NCBI GenBank assembly: GCA_910591455.2
Contig: OU342808.1
Coordinates: 7,711,404 to 7,775,403 of the forward strand
Length of the DNA stretch: 64,000 nucleotides
Source of the DNA: Pholis gunnellus
Taxonomy: Eukaryota; Chordata; Actinopteri; Perciformes; Pholidae
Direction of reading: 5' to 3'
In this document: in pieces, positions 36,900 through 50,910 of the stretch
How the letters are laid out: each line of letters opens with the position of its first letter
Position numbering within the stretch: the first letter of the stretch is position 1
The notes under the pieces: generated by a model
Databases searched by the model: none
Told to the model about the DNA's origin: nothing
The model's input: the letters and a program-made list of their open reading frames with translations, nothing else
Made by a program: the position numbers and the translations under genes

Positions 36900-39800
36900 C
36901 ATGATGTGCATATGTGTGTGTACGCATGCCTACATCTGCACCCCTTTCAAAAAATCATACAAAAAAAAAAACAATAGTAATTCCAGATGTGAAATAACAA
37001 CATTTGCCTGCCACAAACATTCAAGCTCCAAGACGAATGGATTCAGAGGTAAGATATTTATGATCTCATAAATGGGATTATTTTGAAGTAATCCATTTTC
37101 ATGAAGAATAAAATGGAGCCACGCGTTAATCACCACACTCGCGAGCTCTTAACTCCACATTCCTCACATGCTGTGCAAATGAGCCCTAAAATGTGCTTGA
37201 CTGGTATTCTAACGGTTACACGAAGTTTCCTGATCTGCAGCGTCATGTGGGACTGCGGCTAATGATCCAAAGGGGAGGACATAATGAAAGGCAATTTGTA
37301 GCATCTCATTATGCCCCTCATTCATTATTATAGTTCAGATCATTTATACTTAACGATTTTTGCTCCGTTATCAGATGAGGAGACATTAAAGTCATTGTCC
37401 TGCAGTTGTTGACGAGGACTGTCCGACCACTGGCCTCAACCACAACAGCTATGAAGTGACAGAAGGGATGAATCTCCCTGTGAGGGAAGAGATGAATAAT
37501 TTAACTCATATAAATACAGCCACATTAAAATCACTCAGCTTGGACTTGTAAGGTCATGTGAGAGAACATTATAACTCTTAAACTTGTCTCCTTGCGATCC
37601 CCGACAGAGGGGAAGAAATAACATTAAGTGCTTTTGGCTACGAGCATTGTTCTGAAACTCTATCATCTCACATCCGCAGCTCCTGTGCCGTGATTGGCCT
37701 GCGAACGCTTGAAAACTCTGGAGACTGCGGGAGGTTCAAAGTTCTGCTTCCACTCATGCCAAGGAAAGTAAACACGAGGCCAAGAAGTGTGTGGTGAAAT
37801 CCAAATCCCACGCTGCGATATGGATTCGCTAACTTTATGGGGATAGCTTTAATATGACGTATATGATAGATGTTACGCCCTGCGTGGGATATCTTGTCAC
37901 ATCAACAGCGATTATTTAGGTTTTTCCCTTAATACAAATATCTACATTTATACATGAGTGCTGCACTGACCGACTCCTCATATGACTTCATATGACTCTG
38001 AGACCAAGTGATAGTGCACAACTGTTGTAGGGCAGCGATCATAGATTAGCCAAGACATCCGGCAGCAGCAGTAACTACATGTGGGTGTGTCAATGGAGCT
38101 GAAAAAAACCCCCACGCAAACGCACATTTAGCTTTTGCTTGTAGCAGCATGAATATAGTATCTCTTAATCCAATGACATCTCCAAGGGATCGACGCTGAT
38201 TTCTTAGAGGGATCTGAACGTGCTTCCAACCACAGTCAAATGAGTGACACCTTTGAGACCAGACGCAGTAACACAGTGGCTGATTTATGGCATGCACGCG
38301 GGGAAATGATTGAGAGAATAAAGTGCTTTTCCCCATTGTGCAATATCCGACATGTCGTGCCAGATCTTGAGAGAGAATATGGCTCGGCAACGGCCTTTTG
38401 CAACAGACATGAGCATGTTGTTGGCCTGTATCTGAGAGGCAGCTCTCCTCTGAATGTTCTCTGCATGCCTCAAAGATATGAGATTAGACAGCTGCATGTC
38501 AGACTCATTGTCCTTCGTTAACAAGTCTAATTTGTGCCTCATTCTGTCTCCCAGCTCTTCCAAGATCTCAGACAATCATTCTGGCCCCCCCCCCCACATG
38601 GGGTTGGAAGAATCATCACGCTGGCATCCATATTTGCACCATCTGTGATGGAGAGAGTTGCGTGGAGACGGGTCGATCACACGCACTCAAACACTCACAA
38701 ACACACAAATGCTAACATATACACAGGCACTGTCAAACCTTTTTTTCTCTGTATCACACAGGCAGACAAGTTTACAATTCTCCGTTGAGTCACGGCATAC
38801 ACTCACACACCCGCACACACACACTCCTGCATCCCCATTTTGGAGTTGGTATAATCCCCTTTCCCATCTAATCCCAGAATCCCTGAACTAATTTGGGCTA
38901 AAAATCACAACAAATGAGATGATAACATTTTCTGATGAGCCTAAGTGAGTGATTTGCTGTACCAGCTTCGAATGCTGATTGTGAAACAGGCAGTTGATAC
39001 GTCATGATGACTGCAGGCTTTGAGCAATGCACAGCTACACCGTGCTTTAGCAGAAGTGAATTAATACTGACATACAGCTATCGGACAAGTACCACACCAT
39101 ACATATCTCTTTGTCCGTTGCACTGTTGTTAAACTCCCAAAAGGACAAATAGCACTTTGGGACGGATCCTTTAGTGAGCAGATTTCTACGATGTCTCCCA
39201 CTGTATTTACTGCAATAAAACCAATGACTGTGTGTTATCAGTGGAAGTTGAAGGGAGTCGCTGTTGATTCCCTCCATCGCACTGTAGTCAGGATGACTGA
39301 AATGGTCCATTGGCAGTTATAGGGCTGCATTAGAGGACATATTTGAATTTAAGTGTAGGGGTTCCTAATAAAACAAATGGAACGGATGACCACCGGTTGG
39401 ATGAATGATACCAGTCACTGGCCGTTGGTCATGTTGATGCTTTCCCACTACGCTCCACTGTCCACGTATTTGCTTCCAAAAAATAAAAGAAGAAAAGCCA
39501 TCAAACATTCATACCGAATAAAGCCATCATGCAGGAGCAGATTTAGCTGTGTTACAGCTATGTATGTAGCTGGTCTCTGGAGGACAAGCTGGCATGCAGC
39601 TTAGTTAGTCTACAGCTGCCTGGTTCTGTTTGTGTCCATGCCTGCGTTTCCCAGGCTGTTGGATATCGTGTCTGTTCCTCTAGCAGGATGCTGACCATCA
39701 CTGCCAACCTGTGTGAGTGAAATCCCACCACATTTTCCTGTACACCGCACCAAACAAACCCCCACTACCAAACAATAGAACGCCATCACGAGGCGACCTC

Positions 39801-42800
39801 AAACCCACATCTAAACCCAACCTGCTGTGTGGTAGAATTTGTGAACGCCTCTCAGAGAGAGCCTTATTTCTTCTCTCTGAGCAATTAACTTTCTCCTATT
39901 TGCATGGTTTCCTTTTCCAAGTATGATGTTGTTTCTGCAGTAGTCATTCCTGCGCCCCATGCTGAGCAGGCCTCTAGCAGGGGCGCAGTTATAATGCTGC
40001 TCTGGGAAGCTGTAACGTCTATTCTCTGCCTTCTCTTACGGCTATCAGCGGATGTTTTTGAGATGTGCTCATGAAAGCTGAGACAGATATTAAAGAGGGA
40101 ATTAAACAAGCTCCTCTCTGTGGTTACTCCGATAGAGACGCCTTGTTTAGATTTATCTGCATCTCAGCCGCTTTCAATGTGACAGACGGACCGATAGCAA
40201 CCGACAATGCCCTTCATTTTGAGAGCACACAAACGCACATCTGCACGTGAGCGTGCGTCTTCATGTGCGTGCGTTTCCCAGTGTTGTCTATCTCCATCTG
40301 ATAGACACTCCCCTGAGGGTAAACAGTAACAGCCACCTGAATATTAGTCCAGGGACACGGAGTGTGCGGTGGGTGATAAAGCTCCTCTGAAGCACGGGAG
40401 CACGGGACGTGGAAGACGCCACCAAAGGCTCGAAGATCGCAATCGCAGAGAACAAGCAGCCGAGGTGCAGAGAGAATAAGGCCTCTCGAGACACGAGGCT
40501 GAGTAGAGTAGACCTGCATTTTTAATTTCAGGAGAGGCAGCAGACAAACTGTGAGCCAGCGAGGAGTGCTGGGGTTATGACTCTGTTCTAACGCAGCAGT
40601 TTAGACGGAAAGATGAGGGGGGGGTGTATGAGACACAGCATGAGACAGTGATTTTAATCATAACTTAGTCTAAGAAGTTAACGCCTGTGACTGTACTGCA
40701 ACCATGTTTTCCACTTTGGGCCTTTGATAACATTTCAATATAGTTGATATGTATATCTTTTATCTCTGTCAATTATGTGGCAACACAATTCTTTGCTCCT
40801 TTTTATCTTCTGTGCGACTTTGATTTTACATGAGAGATGTCAGGGCAATTTACTGTTTGTCATGGTAGTGGATGTCAGGCTGCACAGAACTCTCCACCGA
40901 TCAGGGCTTGGAAAGTGCACAGGGTTAGGTCTAGGGGAAAAATACAGTAAATGGAGATGAATGGACAAATGAGAGAAAGACATTCGTTCAATTCCAGAGA
41001 TAGAGAGAGACAGAGAGTGGAGGCAGAAAGGCTATGATTCATTAAAAAATGAGAACCGGATCTGTCAACTCAAAGTGTTTGCAGAGCCTTATTCTTAATT
41101 GCGAGTAGTGCGAGTTTTTTCTTAAGAACATATGATTTATGTCCCCCTTTATGTGCTAGAATGAGCGTACAAATTAGCGTTCTGACCTTGCCTTCCTCTG
41201 CATTCTGTGGGAACAATCGCAGCTCAATTAAACCCCAACCATGCAGATACAAATTGTCCCAAATAGCCGGCGACCAATGGAGGCCGTCAGTTTAATAGGC
41301 AGCTTTTTGAAGGTGTCATGTAAGTTGCGGTATACAACCAAATGGCTTTAATGAAACATGCAAATTCAGATTATAAACCTGATTAGGTTGTACTATAATT
41401 AACCTTAATATTTCAAAAATGTTTAGAGGCTAACAGAGTAAAATTGCATGTGTGTGTGTGTGTGTGTGTGTGTGAGGGAGAGAGGGAGGGAGAGAGGTTT
41501 TAAGACCTTTAAGGATCATTGACTTGTTCCTGTCGGAGAACTCTCGTAAATGAAGAACCGTTTTCACAAGGTTGTCAATAAAGTTCCATGTATGATTGAT
41601 TACGCTGTGCACAATAAACAAATCAATCTGAAAAAAAAGAAAGAAAATACATAGAGGGTCTTGGCTTATGTGAATCTTTTATGACGAAATATTTTTGATC
41701 ACTACAATTTCACAGATGCTCAGGCCTGGAGCTAACCCATATGACCTTGGGATCAAAACAAATCTTCCACTTTATGAATGATCTCTACACTATATGTATA
41801 TATTTCTTCTTATGCATGTAGACCAATACAAACTGTAAAAGATTCTGATGAATAGTTATAGCCTTTATTTTAAAATGATCTAAGTACTGGCATATGGGAA
41901 CAGCTTTCGGTCCACAAATGCAACTTTTAACTATTAAAAATATCCTGGATTGGATTATTAGGCCACACAAAAACAAAAGTTTGACTGTAAAAGACAAACT
42001 ACTTATTTATTTTGGAAATGAAACGCATGAATGTTACCCACTGTAATGAAACTTTTACTGCACGGTTCTCTCTCTTCCTCCCTTCCTCCCTCCCTCGTAT
42101 ATGTGCTAGAGTTAAGTTATATGATCCTCTGTGTTTTCGTGTGTATCCATATGCTTGTGGTTATGACTTGTGTGTTTCCTAATGTTACTAAGTCTTTGTC
42201 TGGCATTGGGCTGAAATGCCGTGCTGATGCTGCAGCTTGGAGAGACGGGCTCACAGGAGGTAACCACAGCAGTCGAGAAAAGAAGCTCAGACACTATGCT
42301 GATGTTGAATAGTATTCCACCTACAGTAAATCCATAGTCTCACCAGGGTTCTTGTTGTAAAGCCTGTTCCTGATTCACTAAACCAGACCAAAACACTTCC
42401 CAGGCTTTAAATACACCTATATCTGTCTTTGGAAACCACTAAAGCTTGTGGTTGCCAGTGTTTATGTGGTGAAGCACTGTATTTACTTGTTACCAAACGG
42501 CAGCCAGTGGGCAAAGCCAGTACTGCGTCATCCATCTATCCCAACCTATTTCCCCTTACATCCTTAATCAGACGCTTTCTCTCCGTGTGCTTCTTTCTTC
42601 TCTAGCATCTGAGCATTTCAGCTGCCATTTAGGCCACAGAAATATGACGTCTGTAGCTCTAATGATTTGCCGGCCATAAGTGGAAATGCCCACCATGAAT
42701 CATGAAAATGCATTTTCCCATTTTCATTATGGAGGAGACTACATGCTCACAGTGAGATTTACACCATCATTGCTTTCTCGTTCGCTGCTTCTTTTTCTTC

Positions 42801-45600
42801 CTCTCTCTTGCATCCTCCCTACGTGTTGTGCTGACCGCCTCCTCCTCCCCATTCGTCATGTTTTTGTATTTGTGTTGCTGGTAAAAGCCAACCAAAGTCC
42901 TGCCATGTGCACGTCATGGACGGAAGTGAATATCTAAAATACCCTGGATGTGTCCCCTTGAGTTTATCTGATGTTTCTATCTCATTACCTTACAAATCCA
43001 TCACAGGATCCTTAGTTGTGCTCCCTGAGGGATACACATCTTAAATTGAATTAATGTAAGATTACTGTGTGAGCTTAGAATTCGTGCAGCTGCATGCCTG
43101 ACCGTATAGACTATAGCAATTATGGCATTGCTGTTTGAAGTACCCAACTTCAATCCTTGCAGCATAACACAAGGTTTTCATTTCAGAGTGTTTAGCTGCC
43201 CTGTTACAACTTGAGGGCATTTAAATGCTAATCAGCATCAAAAGCATGATGGCTTCTGCAACTGATTTGTACATGCACATCCCAGGTTAAAGCACTGCTT
43301 AGCACATTCACTTTGAGTTGAGTTCTGGTAAGAAACGCACTGTTAAGATATACGTTGTAGACCTTGTGGGCCCAATTCCTCAGCATAAAGGCTGAAGCAC
43401 TTGCAAGTGCTCCTGTCGTCACAGTGAACACACAGGGCTCTCATAAACGAATGGCGCAAATTGTAATTTAAGATCAGTGGCGGGGTTAGCTTGGGAGTTG
43501 CCATTGATTTGACAGTGTGTGCAGAATCATAATGTCAGATGTTTATCCAGGGGAGAAAACTGGCTCAGCTCCTGAGGATCGCCTGCGGCACATAAACCTG
43601 ACCACACAATGCATTCCGAGTCATAACGTCCCTTTATGTTATTAATCTCACATCCGTGTAATCAGGTTCATTCATGTAAATCATTTTAAACAAAACATGC
43701 ATTACCGTGCATTGCGTCATCCACGTATGTGCACGTGGATGCGAGTTCAGATTTTTTTACAATCCTGTTTCTTTGTCACTCACCGGCTTTCACTTTCTCT
43801 CTCCCTACCTGCTGCTTTTCACAGGCTTTTAGGAAACAGAATATCATGCACATTGTGTCTGGATGGAAGTGGAAGTGCTCCTTAAACAGCCAACCGGAGC
43901 TCTGATTGGTCTCAAATACAACGGTCAGATACGACACAAACACAATGACCGGTCACCTAGCAACCAATGATCACTATGACTTTTGGAGATCATTTTGCAG
44001 GCTCCAGGTTGCCTTAAGGTTGCAAACAAAAGATGACTTTTAACATTCATACAGTATAAAGGAGACTAAATCCAGGATGTCTTGCTGAGCCTCTGACAAA
44101 ACTGAAAGTAACTAATTTGCTCTTATAGAAAACCATCTTTTGAAATATAAATAGTTGTGGAAATATGCCCATACTATTGATGAAAGAGTGTGTAGAAACT
44201 GAAGGACACACGGTACACATTCAGAGACCTTCTGTGGTTGCACATGTTTCTCATTGTGATCTTGTTTACTTATTCTTTCATTACATATTTGCTTAAGTCG
44301 TGAATTTAGACTGTATTTTCTGAATCAAAGTTTAACTACAGCTGTGTCAAAAAGCATGTAATGCAGAGCAGATTATGTTTTCTATTAACATGAGGACATG
44401 TTAATTAACATTTCTGGCAAGTTGCAAAGGCGTGATATCGAACATATTAATACAATTTTCACTGACAACATATTTCATTTCTTTTACCCCTAAATATCCC
44501 ATCTTGAAATTAATTTTCCATTTGTAGTGACCGCAGGTTTAAGGAAAGATGGTCTGCAGTGCCTTGAGACACAACATATTTGTTAACATTTAACCCAAAC
44601 CACAATATTTTCCCTGAACCGAGTTTATTGCCTAAAGTCAACCACAGACAGGAGTCAGGATGTGAACCCTGGTCTCTGGAGTCAAAGTTTGGGAAAACAT
44701 TTTAAAACTACACAAACAATAATTCTAGGAGACAGAGTTGGATTATCATCATGCATTCTGTTCTGCTGTACTGCCTCCATGCAGATAAAGATTCCTTCCT
44801 TTCTACTTATTGATGGAAACTGACGGAGAGCGGGACAAGACTGGCCATCTGACGGACCGGGCACTTTCCGATTGGGCCGGCGAGCTTTTTGTGCCGACAC
44901 AACAGTCACAAATTACATTTATTTACACTGCATTACTTTTCGTAGGTAGAGCTATACGACTGTGTTTGAGAACAGTCTGCTGTGGTGTTGAAATGTATGA
45001 TATATATTATAAAGACCTTTCTATATAAACCTTTACTACTGCTCGTCTCAGCTTTCAGTTGTAAAATATTAAATAGCCATGTTGACCTTGACCAGAATAA
45101 AAAGCTGCAAGTTCAACATAAATGCAGTACATTTGGTGAAAGATCACAAAGATCGAAATGCTATACTTTAAGGTGAACTTTATATTCCCTCACCTCATTG
45201 CTCGACTGTACCTGAAAGAACATGTCCCCACTGAGCGTTGAATCGAGCATTCTTTGTTCCTCTCGGGTCAGAGTGAACCCAAGCTGGCCTCATTCGGTCT
45301 CTGCCAGGAAATGACTACAGTTCAAGTGGAAGTGCTTAACAGCTGGTAGCTGCGATCCATAAACAGAAGATGGAGGCCCTGATTGGAGCAGCACACTGTT
45401 CAACGTCAAGCTAAAGTTTCAGCCTTCTGCCTCAGAGTGTAAATCACACAGCACAGGGAAACAGAAGCCAGATGGTTATTCACCTCCCAGCGTTGTGCGA
45501 GTGTGCACATGTGACTGCATGTGTGTATTTGTTCACGTTTGAATGTGTGGGCTTTCTAGGCATTGTGAATCAACATGCGTGTTTTTATCTAGGTATTTCT
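36900..45600. other. Intergenic, no gene seen
   Basis: Single-copy sequence. The part at 37255-37600 is mixed-sequence, AT-balanced DNA of the kind often conserved. At 38046-38648 and 40214-40547 several frames are open on one or both strands, with no recognisable protein. A TG/GA microsatellite lies at 41449-41497. No splice-bounded exon or RNA gene was recognised. Confidence 0.55.
41449..41497. repeat. (TG)n followed by purine tract
   Basis: TG run to 41474, then GA/GGGA-type purines to 41497. Confidence 0.95.
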
Positions 45601-45604
45601 ATAG

Positions 45605-46260
45605 CAGGGGTATTCAATTAAGATTCAACTTAGAGGTCCACTTAGAGAGAATTTCCTCATGCAAATGTCCGGAACATCACAGTAATGTCTAACTTGCGCT
45701 GTGATTTAGTCCCATACACAGTATATTGAATTAGCCAACAGTTGTATCAACATCTGTTTGTAGTCAACAACTGACTGTCAAATCAAATCAAGAAAGTGCA
45801 ATTGAATAATATCTCAGCAATATTTATTGTCAGTCTTCAAAATGAACTGGATGAATTATAAATAATACATCATCTACTAATAAATAAACAATCTCTCGTT
45901 TCAAGTAAAATAAGGGATGCATTAAAGAATACATTACATAACAGAAAGCTTTTGAAAAATGTTTATCTTAAAAGAAAGTATTTCATTTAAGAAAAATAAA
46001 TGTAACTGAATTGCCCTGCAGCTAAGTTAAGTTAATTTAGGTGTGAAGTGATGTCAACCAAGAAAACCACGATATTATATCTTCACATCTTCTAAAAAGA
46101 GACATTTGTTACGTTATATCTGTGGTTATTGAAACCACTTGTTTCAGCTCTATTCCTCTCTGTTAACATCGTTGTTGGCCAGTGAATTAATGTGTTTAGA
46201 GATGAAACGACACCTGAATTTGGATATCTGCCGATACAGATACAATTACAGATACCACAG
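45605..46260 (+). mobile_element. hAT-like DNA transposon, left end (truncated)
   Basis: It begins CAGGGGTATTCAATTAAGAT, followed by AGAGGTCCACTTAGAG and TCCGGAACAT. This start is typical of the CAGGGG-ended hAT family in fish. The interior to about 46030 is AT-rich and non-coding. At 46215-46260 there is a run of GATACC/GATAC words (TATCTGCCGATACAGATAC) often found inside such elements. I found no matching right inverted repeat and no target-site duplication, so the right limit is approximate. Confidence 0.5.
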
Positions 46261-47457
46261 CTCTTTTTGCACAACATTTGCATTGCATTGCAATTTTGCA
46301 TTACATTTAAGTGTATTCCAAAGCAATGTATTGGAACTGTGGGTTAAGTAGGCTCACAGATTGCTGGAGTGCAAATTGCTGTGGTAACTTATGTTAATGT
46401 TTGAAAAAACCTGAACAAATCAAGTCCAGCAATTATCAACATTAGTAAATTTCTATACGAGTTCAAAAGTAATAGAACAATTTGAAAGAGGAGTGCTATA
46501 GCACATTGACAACTCTCAATAAGGTTTTCAAAGTGACTGTGTAGAGAAATAAATATCTACACTATCAAAAAAAACAATCACATAAGTCAAGAAAACGTGC
46601 ATGACTGCTTCTTGAATATGCTTTGTCACAAAATAGTGTGTGGTGTGACCAGATGTCTTTATACACACAAATTAATTTTTGAACGCGTAATAAAAGGCGA
46701 GGCCAGAGGTCTGTTTGAGTCGGATGTTGAATAGAGGAAGTGGTGAGAGGCTGCTATGGTTGCCTGTCAAGTGTAGAAAACGGCTGGAATAGCGGCACAT
46801 ACACGACAATCTTAACCATTGATAGCCGCTAGAAGCAGCCTAAATGTTGAATGGTTTATTGGGAGGACCGTGAGTGACTCTTACCGTCCATTTAAAGAGC
46901 TGAAAGATGATCACTGACCGTGACAAATCAAACAAAAAGGCCACGTCAGTTTATACACACACACACACACTAGTTGAGCGTTTGAATGAATATCTATCTA
47001 GTTTGTTGATAGTAAAATAATTATGAACTAACGTTTAACTAACCATCAATTTACCATTTATTTATTGGGTTTAGGTTTAGGCTAAGATAACTACGGTTAG
47101 GCAGGTAATTGCTATGGTAAAGGTTTAGGAGATGTGCAATTTTGATGAGAGTCCTTACGAGTATTTAAGCGTACAAGTGTGCTTAAGTGTGTGTGTGTGT
47201 GCGAGTGTATGAGAGAGTTTATTGTATGGAGTAGCTACTCAGAGTTCAAGGATCTCACAGCGGTTTCCCCGTAATGTTAAGGGTCTCCTCCGGAGACTAA
47301 CAACTTCCATGTTGGTTGACGGAGGTGAAATGCAAAATGGGACAATCTGTATGGATCACGTTGATCCTTTGACTGCTATATTTACCACATTATGGTAAGA
47401 ACAGCCCAACGATATACAGCGGATAGATACAAACAGTCATATACTGAATTAAGGGCC

Positions 47458-47513
47458 TCTATAGTACATACAAGCCAGACTACAGTCTATAGTACATACA
47501 AGTCAGACAGTTA
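47458..47513. repeat. 28-bp tandem duplication
   Basis: TCTATAGTACATACAAG followed by CCAGACTACAG is repeated once with a 28-bp period and one or two substitutions. Confidence 0.8.
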
Positions 47514-49286
47514 TTTCTGAGCACTGTACTAAAGTAGTAGTATACATTATTTTGTACAATCGAAACCTGTTGCATATAGCCCACACAAGCTCACTATGAT
47601 CCAAGTCGTTGCTCCAAATGATATCTACAATTTGACAAATGCTCTCCGCTCTCTGCTCTAACAGTACTTATATTGAACTGAAATTGGTTGAGACAGCCAC
47701 TGTATTGGCCGCTCAGCAGAGGGGCCACCCTGTCCAGTATTATGGGGTGTGAAGGGAGGAGATGAATATTGAAGGGGAGAGGCAAAGATAATGCTGGTGA
47801 TGGAGGTTGGCTAAAAGCTGACAGGACAACCCAATGGAGGGGAAACAGACAACCGACAAGACTCCAGCCATCTGAGCAGAGGGTCGGGTATAGAGCGAGA
47901 GGTAAGATCGATCAGCGTTAGTCCAAAAAAAAAAGGATCAATGGAAAGAGTGGCTGGAGATGCAAACTTCCTTTTCGAGGCCCAGTCACTGATATTCCGC
48001 AGGTTTAATCACATCCTTTTCAATTACTTGAAACAAATTAACACTGTGGACTTCTATTGGCTTTAAAAAAAAAAAAATGAATATATAGAATCTAATTAAA
48101 ACTTAGTCTGTGTGTGCACTTTACGTACGTGTGTGTATATCGGAGCTGAATAGCCAGAGGAGTAAGAGGGTGTAAAGAAGTCAAGCCTATATTAGTGTAG
48201 TATCAATCCTCATAATTAGACATACAATCACTAAACCTGCACGTGTCTGATCTGTTTCCTCTCTCGCCTCCCTGCCAGAAATGCCTCATTTAGGGTGTTT
48301 CTGCGGCAGCTGTGTTGCGGTTTGGAGGTGCTGTGTCTGTTCTCTGCTAAACCTGAGAGAAATCGCTGCCAGTAAAACTCCAGTCCACTTCACACACAGC
48401 TCTGGCTACAAATGCACTTTTACGTACACAGTTCCATCAAGCTTTTAAGCTTTCTCTGGAAGCCTCAGGCTGGCGTAAATTTGCCCATGGGCGATCTCTT
48501 CGCTCTGGCGCTATCTTTCCGTCCCTCTGACACCTTCTACTCCACTCCCTGTCCTTCATTCCCCTGCAGCTATTCTACCCTCCCAGCGGAGGCCGTCGAG
48601 CCGGTCTGCTTCGGGGACACTTTTACAGGATGTCCAGTTTGAACTATGACCCAGGATCCATGGCTTGCCCAAAACTGGCTCATAAATTAGCAGCAAATTA
48701 CCTGTCAAACACCTGCTGGTGAAGATGTTGTGAGTCTCCTCTTTCCAAAGAACAGCTGGTAAAAGAGAAAAAAATGGGCATTTCCATTTGACCAGAACTC
48801 ACTACTGAACAGGTCCCTGCCTCTTTTCACCACCCGAAGAATCTGTTATATCATATCCCTGGGTGGATGTGACGCAAATTGTTTGTGACACGTGAGCTGT
48901 CAACGGTGCTGTTCTCTGTGGGACAAATAAGTTTAGCGTTTAGCTGAATTAATCAGTGTTGACAACAGGAGAACTCCCTTGGCTGTTTCCAGTCACGTAG
49001 CATTGTTTGCCTCACCTCCTAATTGCTCTTGCTTGTGTAATTAACTAATTGCAGCCCGTTATGATTCTAAGAGTGATTGTTTCATTTAGTGCAATGAGAG
49101 CGGTGTCATTGACACCTGTGGCAGAAGTTCATGAAGATGACGCGGCACAATGGGACCCATTATATGAAATAAGTAAGGGTGACAAAAAATATTCAGTTAT
49201 AACTGTTTTGTAATCCTTTAAGGACACTATCAGTAGCCGTTATCACTGATAAGATCTGCTGCTTGGAGCAATTCAGAAGAAAACTT

Positions 49287-49388
49287 GAGGATTTTTAAAT
49301 ACAAAGAAAACAACTTTAAGAGTTTGAACTTTGGAGGATTTTTAAATACAAAGAAAACAACTTTAAGAGTTTGAACTTTGGAGGATTT
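49287..49388. repeat. 47-bp tandem repeat, about 2.2 copies
   Basis: Units start at 49287, 49334 and 49381, each with GAGGATTT. The first two copies are identical over 47 bp, which points to a recent duplication. The 73-codon - strand frame across it, with its repeated K-F-K-L-L-K peptides, is a by-product. Confidence 0.95.
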
Positions 49389-50847
49389 AGAGTTTCCAAA
49401 TGTCACTTCCTTCCCTGTCTTTGGTTTTATGAGTAAAGACAACAAACACATGGCAAGTTATTCACAGGATTTAACTGTAAGAAGATATAACTATAATATT
49501 TCACAATATAATGCTGTATTCATAACTTAATTGACATATGCAGGAGGGACTATGACACAGATGATTTAGGTTTGTGATTGGCCAACAGTTGAAAACTATG
49601 AAAAAGTCAAATTTACACTATTTTACAATATTACAATATTATGTGTACATTGTTTACAGTTAATTACTGGCTCCTGAATTTCATTATTTCTACAGTTCAT
49701 ACAGTAATACTATCACAGTACTCTGATGGGTACATCAATGTAAAATCACAGTTCAAAACAGTAATCACTAATTATGCAACATACTGCTATATCACAGTAA
49801 TCTGATGGCATACTTGTACTGTAACTGTGACTGTGAAGTCATTTTATTATAATTTACTTTTAAAATGCCACTGTAACTTGTAGTGAAAGCGATACACCTA
49901 GTAGCCAGTAATTCATTGTAAACTTGCAGTCAGACATTTTACAGTGTCACTGTGCATTGAGATTCTACCAACTCTCCTTTTTCAGATCTGCCTGGGTGGC
50001 TCTTGAGAAGCCTGCTGACTTCACATTGTTTGCAATAGATACCACCTGTTTGGAGGAAATACATTAAGCTCGAAATGAAAGGTAATATCCAATGACCTTT
50101 TCGATGGGACCCATCTACATTATTCAAGCTGAGCACAGACCAGATTTGATGCGAAATCGGCTAAACGATGCACCCGAGTCATGTTTTATTCATCCAGCTG
50201 CTCCATGAGCTCCAACCACCCAAAGACAAATGTTGGGAGGTTTTTGTAGAAACACTGAGATAAAACTACAGTTTAAAACAAAATATTAACAGTAGGAATT
50301 TAAAATAAATTGTTATAGTCAGCACTGAATTATTTAACAGTTTTTAGACTACTTCTCCCTATAATTGTCCATTTTGACAAAAGTGAGTGTGGAAAAATCT
50401 TCTCATGGACTAATTTATGTGTGTATTCAAGCGACTAGGAAATATTTAAAAAATAGAAAACAATTCTAGAAGCATCAGTTGTTATTAGGGATGCTATAGC
50501 GAGGAAACTCTCCCACTGGTTAATGCGTGACGACACCAGAGTTACCGATTACACAGGACATTTTACAAGGAAATATATAGGTTTTACAACCATGCCCACT
50601 TTAAACTAATCCCATTCCGTTTGGGCCAAAACCCAAGCTTTCTTTTGGCATGCAGTACAAATGTTTTATTTTGGCCTATTCCAAAAGTGTATTTAAATAT
50701 TTCTGCATACTGGGGTCTCTAAACAGTCTAGGAATTGCATAAGAGAGTGGATTGAATGAGCCCAATTGTATTCATGTCTGATGATGTTAGTCCCCAGAAG
50801 TGCGCACCATCCATCCACCAAAAAATGCAATCTCCAGACTGTCAAAA

Positions 50848-50910
50848 AACGTTGATATCGAATAGCAGTATGACTTTTCCTATGGTGTACCTCAAGGTCT
50901 TGACCTCTTA
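50848..50910 (+). pseudogene. LINE reverse-transcriptase fragment
   Basis: The + strand reads S-Y-G-V-P-Q-G-L-D-L at 50878-50907. Y-G-V-P-Q-G is the conserved turn of non-LTR retrotransposon reverse transcriptases, and the nucleotide wording resembles L2/Rex-type fish LINEs. Similarity is lost within about 20 bp downstream and the upstream part is weak. This is a very short relic. Confidence 0.4.

Larger units (their letters stand above)
46350..50840. other. Intergenic, no gene seen
   Basis: Single-copy sequence with two short tandem duplications (47458 and 49287). The stretch 49010-49150 (AATTAACTAATTGCAG, GTGTCATTGACACCTG) has the look of a conserved non-coding element. No exon recognised. 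Confidence 0.55.
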
